Positions 1-9,350 of a stretch of 29,150 nt of DNA are shown here, piece after piece. Positions within the stretch are counted from its first letter, which is position 1, and every line of letters begins with the position of its first letter. The stretch is from NCBI GenBank assembly GCA_003427395.1, contig BFEA01000412.1:1170183-1199332 (forward strand), read 5' to 3'. The stretch is from Chara braunii. Taxonomy: Eukaryota; Streptophyta; Charophyceae; Charales; Characeae. Under the pieces are notes generated by a model. That model was given only the letters and a program-made list of their open reading frames with translations, was not told where the DNA came from and made no database searches. Made by a program: the position numbers and the translations under genes.

Positions 1-72
<72 letters not shown>
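1..72. repeat. (GA)n microsatellite
   Basis: An uninterrupted GA dinucleotide run begins at the window edge, so its full length is unknown. Similar GA tracts recur near 12.73 kb and 13.50 kb. Confidence 0.98.
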
Positions 73-74
<2 letters not shown>

Positions 75-1342
75 CTGAGGAGTTTGGATCGGGAAGCTCT
101 GACTGAGGCATGACTGAGGACGAGCCTGATGAGGTATGAGCCTATGAAGCGAAAGGAATGGGAAAGAGTGAGAAATGCGGCCATAGAGCGAGCAGAGGTA
201 ACTGCAAGTGCCATTGCTTTGCACGGAAGTGGTGCCTAGGCCATCCAGCTATTAACCTTGAAGTTAGTAGGCAATGTGAAATAGTGAGGCCTTTGAAGGA
301 AGAGCCAAGGCATCTAATAGTTTACTGACGAAGGCCAGGGTATCACTAAGTTATTACTTTCCACAAGTTATCAGGAAAGCAATGCTTAAGCTTGTTCTGT
401 GCCTCCAGGATTGATGGATGGCTGATTGATTGCTTGCTTGCTTGATTGTTCGATTGATTGATTGAAACTCTTACCTCATTCTGCACCCGGGGCTGCACAG
501 ACCTTCCCTGGCCCTAAGGGCCTTGGACATTTGTCCAAAAACCATAGGGAAGTTCATTTTTGAGGGAAGCACGTTTATGTGACATGGGTGTTTGTAATGG
601 GCAGAAAAAACAGGCAGTCTGCAGCTTTGTCGTGGAATGAGTTTGAAAAGGGGTTTGTGACTCAGGACGGCAGTGGTGTCAGCACTGTCAGGGTCGCGCT
701 TTCGCTAAGACGGTGATGCTTCCCCCCCCCACCCCCCCTCCGCGACTGTGGCCCATCACGGCCATGATTTGAGAACTAGTCCTAACAGCCAAACAGACAA
801 GTGGTAGGCAGCCTCATTGATCACACATGAGTCGACAGAGAAGGAAAGAACGGGAGAGGAAGAAGAAGACGTGAAAGCTTGGCGCAGCGACCCTACACTG
901 TGTTTCAACCGGCCGCCAGAACCGGTACTCATCAGGGGTCTTACAGTCACACAGAAAGAGACTGGACGAATAGTCTACAAGGTTTAAGTAGATCCAGATT
1001 GACTGCCGAACACTCCTTACTTAGTACTGTCGTCAACTTCCTTACATGGTCCTAAAAGATAGGATGGAAAGAGGCCAGATGCCAAGTCCACCGAAAATAG
1101 GCAGACTATAGAGGTACCAGATACATTAAAAGCAGAACCAGAAGCAGAGCCAGACCGTTCATACTGGCCACTGCGGCGAGGACCTCACCGAGTACAGAAC
1201 AAGAAAAGAAAGGAAAGACTCAGAAAATTGTCGTCGCCTTCTCAACAGGCAAGCCTCCAGATTCAGACCATAGGGAAAGGGAGAGCGTACCTCACTTCTT
1301 CGACAGCCAACTGTGCTTTACCGATTGTCCGGTCTAAGTTTG
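73..1342. other. Non-coding stretch with (ATTG)n-type simple repeat
   Basis: I see no convincing gene here. A degenerate ATTG/CTTG tetranucleotide repeat lies at about 408-466. The reading frames are short and show no family motifs. A C-rich run sits near 721-740. Confidence 0.6.
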
Positions 1343-1750
1343 TTTTTTTTTTTTTTTTTTTTTAAAGCTATGTTCTTCTCTCAATTTGACCTCACACTAC
1401 CTACCTATGACTACTCCTAATTGTAGGCATACGGGGAACCCCGTAGCAGCCAGAACCGTGTTCACGAGAGAACATGCGGGGGCGGCTCCCGACCTGCAGG
1501 TGGGCGATACCAGCTAGGGGACAGCCAGTAGCATCAGGGACCATGCCAACAGGACCAATCCCTGTGCCTCCCCTCAGGTCCCCTCCCCTACGAACATCAG
1601 CAGACTCTGCTCAATGCCGATCGGGGGATCCAGTGGTCTATCTCTAGGTGGTGGGCGCCAAGCATGCCCAGGAAGGTACATGAGGCCAATGGGGATTGAA
1701 CCCACGACCTCCTGAATGCCACTTGCGTGCCTTACCAACTGAGTTAGGCC
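1343..1750 (-). mobile_element. tRNA-derived SINE, antisense copy
   Basis: On the minus strand, 1750 down to 1684 reads as a tRNA-like head. It has a box-A-like TAACTCAGTTGG and a box-B-like GGGTTCAATCC at the spacing expected of an internal RNA polymerase III promoter. About 320 bases of body follow, ending at 1343-1363 in a poly-T on the plus strand, that is, a poly-A tail on the element strand. Head, body and A-tail make a SINE of about 0.4 kb the most economical reading. The head match is seen directly. The body boundaries are inferred, and I found no clear target-site duplication. Confidence 0.6.
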
Positions 1751-1991
1751 GTTGGATTGCCACTTCAGACATCCGGAAAAGTTTTCAAAGAAAATATTTA
1801 AAAATATTCAAAAACAACCAGTGGGCTACCAAAAAACAGTCCGCCACTTCTTTTTTTTGTTTTTTGGAAAGCTTGAAATTTTATTGCAAAACTATTTGGA
1901 CGAGGCCGGGGACCTCACAATTCAACCGGGAGTTATCCTGGCAGCCTCAGCCAGTTTCGCTTGCAAGACAGGCACATATACCAACTTAGCT

Positions 1992-2040
1992 GCTCAAAAT
2001 ATCTCAATCTATTGCTGGAAACCGGGCCCAGCGTCCCGAC
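1992..2040 (-). repeat. Partial SINE-body copy (GGGACGCTGGGCCC family)
   Basis: The reverse complement contains GGGACGCTGGGCCCGGTTTC followed by a CAGCA-like segment and an AGATTGAGA segment. This is shared with copies at 2452-2590, 4398-4450, 9770-9815, 17031-17163 and 18303-18387. No head or A-tail is attached here. Confidence 0.6.
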
Positions 2041-2451
2041 CAAAAATCGCTTTCCAAAAGTAAAGCTTTAAAGCACGGAGTAAAAAGGTGAGCTACCAGA
2101 TGGAGACTAGTTCATTGAAAATCAGAGCAACTGCTGTACCCTGGGGCAAAACCTTAGGAGACAGATAAAACTTAAAGAAAACAATTTTCCCTCCTCCAGG
2201 TAGCCGAAAGAGCAAACCAAACCAACTCTTACAGATCTGAACCTTTGAGTTTCGTCCAAAAACAAACTGAACAATCTGAGTGGTATCCTGAATTTTATCT
2301 GACAAAACCTATACGTTAACCGAGGCCAGAAAAAGCGGCCATATGGGGGCCACTGCACCCAGCTTGAGTGACATATCACAGAGAGGGAGAAAAGAGAGGT
2401 GCCAGGGACATTTTTCCTCCCTCCGAGAGAGTAGCAAATTTATTCTTAACC

Positions 2452-2590
2452 TTTTTTTTTTTTTTTTTAAACAAAGCTCCATCTATTGGTGGGGAGCAAC
2501 ACCTGCTGGAAACCGGGTCCAGCGTCCCATAGATGCAACCATATCCTCACAAAGTGGCACGAACTGGGAACCGGGCCCAGCGTCCCATAA
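2452..2590 (-). mobile_element. SINE-body copy with poly-A tail, partly duplicated
   Basis: On the plus strand a poly-T at 2452-2468 precedes an ATCTATTGGTGGGGAGCAAC block and a GGTCCAGCGTCCC block. On the minus strand this is the family body followed by a poly-A tail. A second copy of the GGGCCCAGCGTCCC end lies at 2567-2589, so the 5' part is duplicated or two insertions are nested. Confidence 0.65.
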
Positions 2591-2803
2591 CGAGTACATT
2601 CAGAAAACTCATCAGAGAATTTCCTGAAAATGAGACTAGAAACCTACTAGAAAAATCCAATCGGCCCCTTTTTTTTCAGAATATATGTTGACACGCCTCC
2701 CAACCACTAACCAGATAGGTAAAACCTGTTCAATCCACCCTCGACCATCACCAGCATGGCTGTATCCAGCACGAACCCAAGCTCTTCCCGGCCTCATGCT
2801 CCT

Positions 2804-3351
2804 TCAGGCTAGGTTACAAAGTTGCACCATCTTGCTCCAGCACCGACCAGCATTAACCCATGTTTTCAAAATCCAAATAAAATTCTTCCTTCTCCAATCT
2901 GCAGTTATTAGAAGCCTTAGCCCATACTTGATCTGGTTCTTACTCTGGTGGATAGAAACCCCCACGTTCTGGAATACCTTTGCATTTCTGGTGGACCAAA
3001 TAGTTTCCATCACAATACCTCTGCAGCAGAACACAATGTAGTTCAAACCTGAGCATACACTGTCCCTGCTGCTCGTTTTCCCATACAACAGAAGATATCT
3101 TCAAAATCATCCTCTCAACCAAAATCCACTGAAGATATCTTCCAAAATTCCTTCCACCATTCCCAAATTTCATCCGATAGTGGACAGAGCAGCCACAGGT
3201 GAGCTGCAGATTCCCATCCCCAGTTACACCGAGCACACGTAGTGGACAAACTCATCCCTTTTGTGTTCAACCATGTTGCAGCAGGCGTAATCTGAAGGGA
3301 CTGAAGCCATTGGAGAGCCGCCTGTTTCTGAGAAGGAATCTCCTTCAGCAC
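2804..3351 (-). pseudogene. LINE (non-LTR retrotransposon) 3' fragment with RT zinc-binding domain
   Basis: The minus-strand frame 3351-3115 contains CARCNWGWESAAHLWLLCP followed by an IW aromatic segment. This is the layout of the zinc-binding domain that follows reverse transcriptase in plant LINEs and RT-derived genes (CxxC...ES..HLF..CP...IW). After a frameshift, the frame 3088-2804 contains ETIWSTRNAKVFQ, matching the usual downstream 'iWkxRNxxvF' segment. The two halves lie in different frames, so the copy is broken. No reverse transcriptase core or endonuclease is visible. A palindromic MITE at 3383-3544 lies directly upstream. It is a dead fragment of the C-terminal end of the pol ORF. 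I am confident of the family class and unsure of the clade. Confidence 0.7.
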
Positions 3352-3382
3352 ATTTCAAAATGCAGAAACCCCCCATCTGGGG

Positions 3383-3544
3383 CGAGGTCCCACTAGCAAA
3401 GAGGATTGGATGGAACACCTGAATCTGGATTGCGTTTTTAACCACAAATGCAGAAAAGCAGTTCAATCCGGAGTTTGTGCTACTTTCCACAAACAAGTCC
3501 AGATTCAGGCCTTCAATCCAATCCTCGTTGCTAGTGGGACCTCG
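3383..3544. mobile_element. Palindromic MITE, family B copy 1
   Basis: The 162-base segment is nearly a complete inverted repeat. It begins CGAGGTCCCACTAGC and ends with the complement GCTAGTGGGACCTCG. The inner pairs GAGGATTGGAT/ATCCAATCCTC and CCTGAATCTGGA/TCCAGATTCAGG continue toward the centre. There is no coding capacity. A second, more diverged copy lies at 9351-9490. Transposon superfamily not assigned. Confidence 0.75.
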
Positions 3545-3658
3545 GCCCTGTACTCCGTCCATCAAAATATCACAAATATCAAAAACAGATCTGGAAAAAA
3601 TGAAATCGGAAGGGTTTGTCCAATCCGGGGTTTCCTGCCTGCGCCTCCTACTGCTTAA

Positions 3659-3776
3659 TGCGCCCCTACGGGCCCTACTTCTTCCTGTGCCCCTACTTCT
3701 TCTTGTGTGCCCCCTACTTCTTCTTGTGCCCCCTACCTCTTCATGTGCCCCCACTTCTTCCTGTCCCCCTACTTCA
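3659..3776. repeat. Minisatellite, about 20-bp unit (CCCCTACTTCTTCTTGTG)
   Basis: Five to six imperfect tandem copies of a pyrimidine-rich unit with consensus near CCCCTACTTCTTCTTGTGC. Open frames across it are a by-product of the repeat. Confidence 0.85.
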
Positions 3777-4022
3777 CGGCCATGGCCAGCCGCTGGTGTG
3801 ACATCACTGACATGGAAGTAGACCCTGTAAGGCCACCATTGCGGCCATATGAAAAAGACAAAAATATTGCGGGTGCATCTGGCCATGGTCTAGCGAAATG
3901 TTCTTCCTCATTTTGAAATTTGTTTTCTTTTTTTCTTTTTCACTTTGCACATTTCGAGAGTGCACTTCTTTTTTTTTTTTTTTTTTTCATTTTGCACATT
4001 TCTAGCCGAAAGTTCTTCCTCT

Positions 4023-4092
4023 GCAAAAGGATCGAAAACATTAAAATGTCCCTCGTTAGCAAAAGAATCGATAACATTAAAATGTCCCTCGT

Positions 4093-4094
<2 letters not shown>
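4023..4094. repeat. 36-bp tandem duplication upstream of the U6-like sequence
   Basis: Two adjacent copies of a 36-base unit beginning GCAAAAGGATCGAAAACATT and ending TGTCCCTCGTTA lie at 4023-4058 and 4059-4094, differing at a few bases. The second copy runs straight into the U6-like core. Confidence 0.85.
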
Positions 4095-4124
<30 letters not shown>

Positions 4125-4157
4125 GGCCCCTGCGCTTTCGAGGATGACACGCACAAA
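4084..4157 (+). pseudogene. U6 snRNA pseudogene (retroposed)
   Basis: The stretch AAAATTGGAACGATACAGAG continues through AGATTAGCATGGCCCCTGCGC and then AGGATGACACGCACAAA. This is the highly conserved U6 snRNA core, including the ACAGAG box and the AGC of the catalytic region. The plant-type 5' stem is reduced to GTCCCTCG. Extra bases (TTTCG) interrupt GCGCAAGGATGAC, where U6 is normally invariant. The normal 3' end is replaced by an A-rich tail. U6 is the spliceosomal RNA that pairs with the 5' splice site and U2. The insertion, truncated 5' stem and A-tail make this copy a retropseudogene, not a working gene. I saw no upstream U6 promoter elements. Confidence 0.85.
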
Positions 4158-4204
4158 AAAAAAAGAAGAGAAGAAAAAAAGAAAAAGAAAACATACGGAC
4201 CAAT

Positions 4205-4263
4205 GAGCGTAGCTCAGCTGGTACACCCATGAATTCTTGAGATACGGACCGGAGTTCGAATCC
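4205..4263 (+). mobile_element. tRNA-like SINE head downstream of the U6 pseudogene
   Basis: GAGCGTAGCTCAGCTGGT gives a good box A and GGAGTTCGAATCC a near-consensus box B, spaced as in a tRNA. The stretch between is too irregular for a functional cloverleaf. It follows the U6-derived sequence by about 50 A-rich bases and is followed by a T-rich tract, so it may be a composite retroposon or two adjacent insertions. Confidence 0.65.
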
Positions 4264-4397
4264 TTTTTTTTTCTTTTTTTCTTTTTTAACAAAAAAACAA
4301 CCCGAGGTAATGCTAGGGGTGCTGGTAAGAAGAAAAAAAAAAAAAAAAAAAAAAAGTGGTGCTGGTAAGAGCAGGCAACACTAGCACTCTCAGGGTG

Positions 4398-4450
4398 GCT
4401 CCATCTATTGGTGGGGAGCAGCACCTGCCAGGAACCGGGCCCGGCGTCCC
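4398..4450 (-). repeat. SINE-body copy (GGGACGCCGGGCCC family)
   Basis: The reverse complement begins GGGACGCCGGGCCCGGTTCC and ends ACCAATAGATGGAGC, matching the copies at 2452-2590 and 18303-18387. An A-rich run at 4331-4354 nearby is on the wrong strand to be this copy's tail. Confidence 0.65.
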
Positions 4451-5090
4451 TTTGTTCACATAAAATGAGTTGCATGGTTGTCTTTTTTATCGTCCACTGT
4501 ACTGCTTATCTGATGAGGCTGAGTCTGTATATCTTCTGAATTAGAGATCACTCCCCTCTTACTGAAAAGCCCAGCCCCACCGTCACCTGCTTCCAGTCCT
4601 ATATAACACTGTTGTTGACTGCAGGTTAACTAGTCCTGTCACTGATTGTTTTACTTATCGTATACTACCCCACTATACTGTTTTCTGTAAGTACTGTATC
4701 GAATCCTTGTGTATGATTTGACACAAACTAATTCTGAATTACCTGGGCCCAGTCAGTTCAAAGACGGAAAAAAGAAAAAGAAGGAAGGGCAGAATAACTT
4801 ATTTATAAAAAAAACGAACATACGGAAATAATGCTTTGTAAATTTGTAGCCACCTCCAATCATGCTCCCTATAACTCGACCTGATATCATCATCAGCCCC
4901 AGCCACCGATAACTGGCGTTTTCGTCCGCTGCTCATACATGATACATCATCTGCCTTCATGATCTGTGTTGCTCGTTCTCTACCCCGTCGAGTCCCCACT
5001 ACCATGGCCCGCCTCCTTTCGTCTCCGAGATTGGCAATATCCTTTCAGTCTGATCTTCTATTTGCCCTAGTTCTCCTTGTGTCCCTTCCT
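4451..5090. other. No recognisable gene
   Basis: AT-rich unique-looking DNA. The short frames have no family motifs. I see nothing to annotate. Confidence 0.5.
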
Positions 5091-5500
5091 TATCTCTTCT
5101 CCGCTCTCCCTTTCTCCATCTCTACCTTCTCCCTCTCTCCCTCATCTCCTTCTCCCTCTCTCTCTCTCTCCATCTCTTCCCTCTCCCTCTCTCCCTTCTT
5201 CTTCTCTCCTTCTCCGTCTCTCCTTCTCTCCATCTCTCCGTCTCCCCCCTCTCCCTCTCTCCCTCCCTCTTCTCCCTCTCTCCCTTCTCCCTGTGCGGCT
5301 CTGCCCCTTCTCCTTGTCCAGTTCTCAGTCCTGCCTTCCCTTCTCCCTTTTTCTCCCCTTTTCTCCCCCCCCTCGCCCCCTCCCTCTTCCCTTCCCCTTT
5401 TCTCCCTCCTCTGCGTTCTCCATGTCTATCAACGTGTTTCATGCTTTTCGTCGGTGTTTTTTTTCCCTCCGCGTACGTCTCGTTCCCTTCCTGTCTTCCT
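5091..5500. repeat. Polypyrimidine low-complexity tract
   Basis: The plus strand is almost entirely C and T for about 400 bases, in TCTCCCTCTC-like units. It generates long Ser/Pro/Leu frames on one strand and Arg/Glu/Gly frames on the other, and neither looks like a protein family. Confidence 0.85.
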
Positions 5501-5849
5501 TCCTTCGCTTATTATGAGTAACTCGATTCTGCATGTATCTGGTCTTCTCTGCGACATTCTTTTCGATCTACCTTAATATGTGCTCTTTCCCTTGCCGTTT
5601 TGTGTTTTTTTTGTGTGTGTCTCCTCCGCCTTGTTCTCCCTCTGTCTATCTGTCGCCATCCTCCCTCTCCTTTCTCTTCCTCTCCCTCGCGAGGCATTGC
5701 CTCAGAGAGAGGGGAGGCCAAAGGGAGGAATGAGCAGCAGCAGCAGCAGTACGGAACAATAGGACACCTCGGTCCTTATTTTTCTTCTCCCTCTGGGCCA
5801 TGGCAGAGAAAGGAGGAGAAAGGGAGGAATAAGCTGCAATTGCAGGACG

Positions 5850-5912
5850 CGCAGGAGGGGGAGGAGGGGGAGGAGGGGGAGGAGGGGGAGGAGGAGGAGG
5901 AGGAGGAAAGAA
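5850..5912. repeat. (GGGGGA/GGAGGA)n purine repeat
   Basis: GGAGGGGGA units followed by GGA triplets give a purine-only run on the plus strand. It lies within a broader purine/pyrimidine-biased region that began at about 5.1 kb. Confidence 0.85.
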
Positions 5913-6438
5913 AGGTGGGATGAAGGCAGAGGTCGATGAGAAGCGGTGACCAACTGTCTTTCACCCCGATCCAGAGAGCGTGATGTCTTATAAATGAATC
6001 TGGCCTTCAAAGTGCAGTGAATACAGCCATCATATTGACATGCTGTCGGATCTGGGGATGACGGTAGAGCTGCCTAATCTAGAGATGGTGAAGGCTGACT
6101 TCTGTCGTGCCCACTGCCCTGTACGTAACAATGATCAAATGGACAAAAGTCATAGGGTGAGGGTGATATGAAGTATTGTTGACAATGAATAATTCCGCAA
6201 AAGCGCTACGGATTCGACCTGGCCCGAAAGAGAGGGATGAACGTGGTCACCATTGCACACAACATTCAAAGCAAATTGATAACTGAGTCAGACACACTCA
6301 ACTGATGTAAATGCATCCCTCGTTCCGATGACTCGACTTGCAGATAGCCAAACCCATTAGCCCCCCCCAAGGTTTTATTTATAAACGCCATGGGGAGCAC
6401 GCTGAGGCCCACGCTGAGGGCGCACCACTCAGAGGGCA
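5913..6438. other. No recognisable gene
   Basis: Unique-looking sequence without convincing coding capacity or repeats, ending at the first family-A MITE. Confidence 0.45.
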
Positions 6439-6549
6439 ACCGTCTTTACACGACCAGAAGACCAGGTTCAGATTATCACGGTATCTGGACTCCCACTTGC
6501 CCCAAATACATTTATAATAAACGTGCGTTCCATTCGGGCAAACACGGTG
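6439..6549. mobile_element. Palindromic MITE, family A copy 1 (degenerate)
   Basis: It begins ACCGTCTTTACACG and ends CGGGCAAACACGGTGT. The middle (GTATCTGGACT then CCCCAAATACATTTATAAT) matches the middle of the copy at 8933-9062. The terminal inverted repeats are diverged. Confidence 0.6.
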
Positions 6550-6612
6550 TAGTACCGAGTCTACAAACAAAAAAAAAAAAAAAAAAAAAAAAGTACCGAG
6601 TCCACCGACACA

Positions 6613-6723
6613 CTACCGTCTTCCCCCGAGCATAACGCACCCTGAAATTGAACGTATGCAAGGTATATTTCCGGTCCGGTACAGCCAAGATGAGGGTGCG
6701 TTGTGTTCGGGGGAAGACGGTAG
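6613..6723. mobile_element. Palindromic MITE, family A-like, best-preserved termini
   Basis: The 111-base element begins CTACCGTCTTCCCCCGAGCA and its right end is the complement, with about 31 paired bases and two mismatches. The TA next to each terminal CCGTCTTC fits a TA target-site duplication, as in Tc1/mariner/pogo-type elements. No transposase is present. The superfamily is an inference from the TA only. Confidence 0.75.
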
Positions 6724-7440
6724 GGGAACGAAGTAATTAAAGTTAGTATGATCAGATATAGAAGATGGAAGATGGAAGATGGAAGATGGCTTAGATGGGG
6801 CTTTGCTTGTTTTGGGGTGACTTCAGTAGAGTCACAAAAAAAAAAGAGTTATAATTGCACAATAAAGGGCCAATATACAGTTTGCAATTGCAGTTCAGGC
6901 ACCGTACCTGGCCAGAAAGCTGGGTTGTATACATTGGCCGAAGTACAATTCGAAGCTGTATCTAGAGTGCAAATAGAACTCAGCAGTTTTTGTGACTCCC
7001 GCGGAGTTTCCCCTTCTTGCTTTGTTCTGTTTGCGTTTGCAATTGCTCCAGTGAACTCCTCCCTCCCCCTCCTCTAAAGCCTTTTTTTTTTTTTTTAATT
7101 TTTTTTTAATTTTAAAGCCCAGGTCTAAAGTCTTCTTTGTGTTTCTCAGCAGTTCTTTCGTAAACATTGTGTTTTTTATTCCAATTACGTCAGCACGGGG
7201 GCTTTTTGCCTTTGACTTTTCTGAGTGCTGCCGTGAACACACACACCGCCATCATGATCGTCCTCTGTCTCTGAGGGTGAGACAAAACTTGCTGATAGAG
7301 AGAGCCAATTTAATCTGAATCCATTACTCATCTATGAAGTTACCCCTCCATCGATAGATTGATAGATCCATCAACTGGGTGATTGATTGCTTGATTGACT
7401 AATTGATTGATCGTCTAATCCATTCACTCATTGCTTGAAT
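6724..7440. other. Non-coding; simple ATTG repeat at about 7351-7420
   Basis: No recognisable gene. GGAAGAT repeats occur at about 6763-6790, a poly-T at 7081-7096, and a degenerate GATTGATTGA-type repeat near 7351-7420 resembling the one at 408-466. Confidence 0.5.
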
Positions 7441-7442
7441 TT

Positions 7443-7700
7443 GGTTCGATTGATTTTTTTGGCCCAATGTGAGGTGGGAATTGACAAGGGGAAAAAAAAG
7501 ACACTGAGGATGTAAATTCGTGCATCATAAACGATTAGTTCTCTTTTGCAATGGTCGGAGAACAAATACAAAGATTGATTCGATTGATTGGCCGAGTGTT
7601 AGGTTGGAGTTGACCGAAAAAAACAGTCATCTACGAATAAATGAGGAGGTAAATTCGTGGATATCTACAAATGATTGCTTCTTCTTTCTTGGGCGGAGAG
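7443..7700. repeat. Diverged direct duplication, about 130-bp unit
   Basis: 7443-7560 and 7577-7700 share TTCGATTGATT, GGCC, a GGTTGGAGTTGAC-like block, an A-rich block, GTAAATTCGTG and a GATTNNTTCT block in the same order. This is an old local tandem duplication. The frames in it are incidental. Confidence 0.65.
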
Positions 7701-8229
7701 GAAATACACAGACTGCGTCTATGGTTGACTTCGTGCCCGCTTTTTGAAAGAACTCGCGCTTCCTCGAACTCGTGCTTAGCTCGACAGATTGCCTCGTCTC
7801 GTCTGTTGAGCAGCTGCGTTTCCTCGACAGAAAGTCATAAACCTCCCCCTCCCCCGCCAAGAGACCTTTGAATCCATTTGCCCCCAAACGGTGAAAAAAG
7901 TGCCCCAGGGCCCAAAATCACTTTTGTTGTTCAGTTTGCACCCCGGCTGGGCCGGTAACGACTGCTGTGTAAAAATGGTGGGAAAGTGTTTTGCAGGCCG
8001 CAGCGGTGTAAAAATGAGGGGAAAGTATTACTCCGAAAGTGATTTTGCGGTCTGCGGCGGCACCGTTTTCCCCTGTTTGGGAGGAAATGCATACAAAGGT
8101 TTCGTCGCCGGGAGTTTTTTATGACTTTTCCCCTTCTATTATTCTGCACTATAACCCGAAAAAGAACAGAATCTTCGTTCTCTAGTGGGAACTTGGGAAG
8201 ATGGTAGTGGGCTGTTACCTGTTACGCCA

Positions 8230-8262
8230 GAGAGACAGAGAGACACAGAGACACAGAGACAC

Positions 8263-8293
<31 letters not shown>

Positions 8294-8338
8294 CTAAGAG
8301 AGAGAGACAGACACACACACACACACGCACACACACAC
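8230..8338. repeat. Compound microsatellite (AGACAC / GA / CA)n
   Basis: AGACACAG units grade into GAGACAGA and then into ACACACAC. Frames on both strands are low-complexity artefacts. Confidence 0.95.
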
Positions 8339-8445
8339 TGTAGACCGCGCAGGGCGCGGTGGCGCAGCCAGGGCAGAGGAGTTGTAGCGGTGCCCACAAA
8401 AGCCTCGTCCATTCATTGGGCATCGCTGCACTACACTCGGCATGT

Positions 8446-8636
8446 ACAATATACCAATACCAAAATACCAAAAAGATGGCAATGTATCTTTCCATGTTCT
8501 AGGCGACGATTCAGTCTCCTTTTGCACTTTTCGGAGAATAGTCCAGCAAGGCCCATTGTCTAGTCGTAGATTTATTTCATCTCCAAAACCCCGACATCCC
8601 CAAAGAAAAAAACAAAAATAGCCGCGACCGCACCCT
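8446..8636 (+). repeat. Dispersed repeat family S2, copy 1
   Basis: Shares with 12946-13116 the blocks CCAATACCAAAA, GCCAATGTATCTTTNCATGTT, a GACNATTCAGTCTCC block, TTGCACTTTTCG, AGTCCAGCAAGGCCCATTGT and TTCATCTCCAAAACCCCGAC, then an A-rich run. Here the A-rich run is followed directly by GCGACCGCACCCTTGC. In the second copy that string comes about 230 bases later. The A-rich end suggests a retroposon. No pol III boxes were recognised. Confidence 0.7.
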
Positions 8637-8932
8637 TGCACAGCTTTGAACCACAGTACAACCATACATTGGCCACAGGTGTCAGGATGACACTGGTACC
8701 GCTTGGGAAGCCGCCCATTCAATTTATCTATAGTGCCCCGCCCCGGTCGACCCCGAAATATGAATTCGGTGGCAACATGTTTTTCCTGCATGGCTGGGGC
8801 CGTGTACTAGTGGTTTAAATTTGCTGAGGATAGCTCACTACGGTGCTTCAGCCGATCAATGTTCAAAATTTTGAAGTTCACTGCTCTGTTTTTGCCTCTC
8901 AGTTTGACCTAATGCCAACCAGAACTTGTTAC
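8637..8932. other. No recognisable gene
   Basis: Unique-looking sequence between the S2 repeat and a MITE. No coding or repeat signal that I can support. Confidence 0.4.
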
Positions 8933-9062
8933 TATTGTCTTCACCCAAATGAAACGCCCGGTTATTACGACTGTATCTGGACTGAAAGTTGCACCAAATA
9001 CAGCTATCATAAAAGGGCGAACAGCTATCATAACAGGGCGTTCTATTCGGGTGAAGATGGTA
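8933..9062. mobile_element. Palindromic MITE, family A copy 2
   Basis: The left end TATTGTCTTCACCC and right end GGGTGAAGATGGTA are inverted, with AACGCCCGGTTATTACGACTG pairing imperfectly with CAGCTATCATAACAGGGCGTT. An internal 21-base duplication (ACAGCTATCATAAAAGGGCGA, then the same with AACAGGGCG) is specific to this copy. TA flanks both ends. Confidence 0.7.
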
Positions 9063-9350
9063 GACGTCCTGAATGGTCTCATATAAACTGCTGCAACAAA
9101 GTAATTGCCGCTCAGAGAATTTCCAAAAATGCCTCTGTGAAATCTGGGACATCTTGCTCACAGCTGACCCCTGTCAGAATGCATCAGAACGTTTGGACAT
9201 CCAGATACAGGTCATGCAATTGACCTCAGGCCCCGTCCATATACATTTGTGAGGTGGTCAGCATGTGAAGATCTTTCCAGCCAAAGTTAGAAACCCACAG
9301 AACAAGGAAGAAATCGTAGGACCACCTCTATTTTGGAGCTCCTGGAGCCT
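9063..9350. other. No recognisable gene
   Basis: Short unassigned sequence between the family-A and family-B MITEs. Confidence 0.4.

Noticed and set aside
1684-1750. Genuine tRNA gene
   Set aside because: A and B boxes are present but the stems do not pair as a cloverleaf, and the sequence runs into a SINE-like body. The same applies to 4205-4263, 9707-9766 and 17031-17100.
3224-3886. 220-codon minus-strand frame
   Set aside because: Translated through a minisatellite and the palindromic MITE; the composition is repeat-driven.
4084-4157. Functional U6 gene
   Set aside because: Insertion in an invariant segment, truncated 5' stem and an A-rich end instead of the normal 3' end and T-run terminator.
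4959-5576. Long Ser/Pro/Leu-rich frame of about 205 codons on the plus strand
   Set aside because: Produced by the polypyrimidine tract. All three plus frames and the minus strand are open there, and no frame shows family-like composition.
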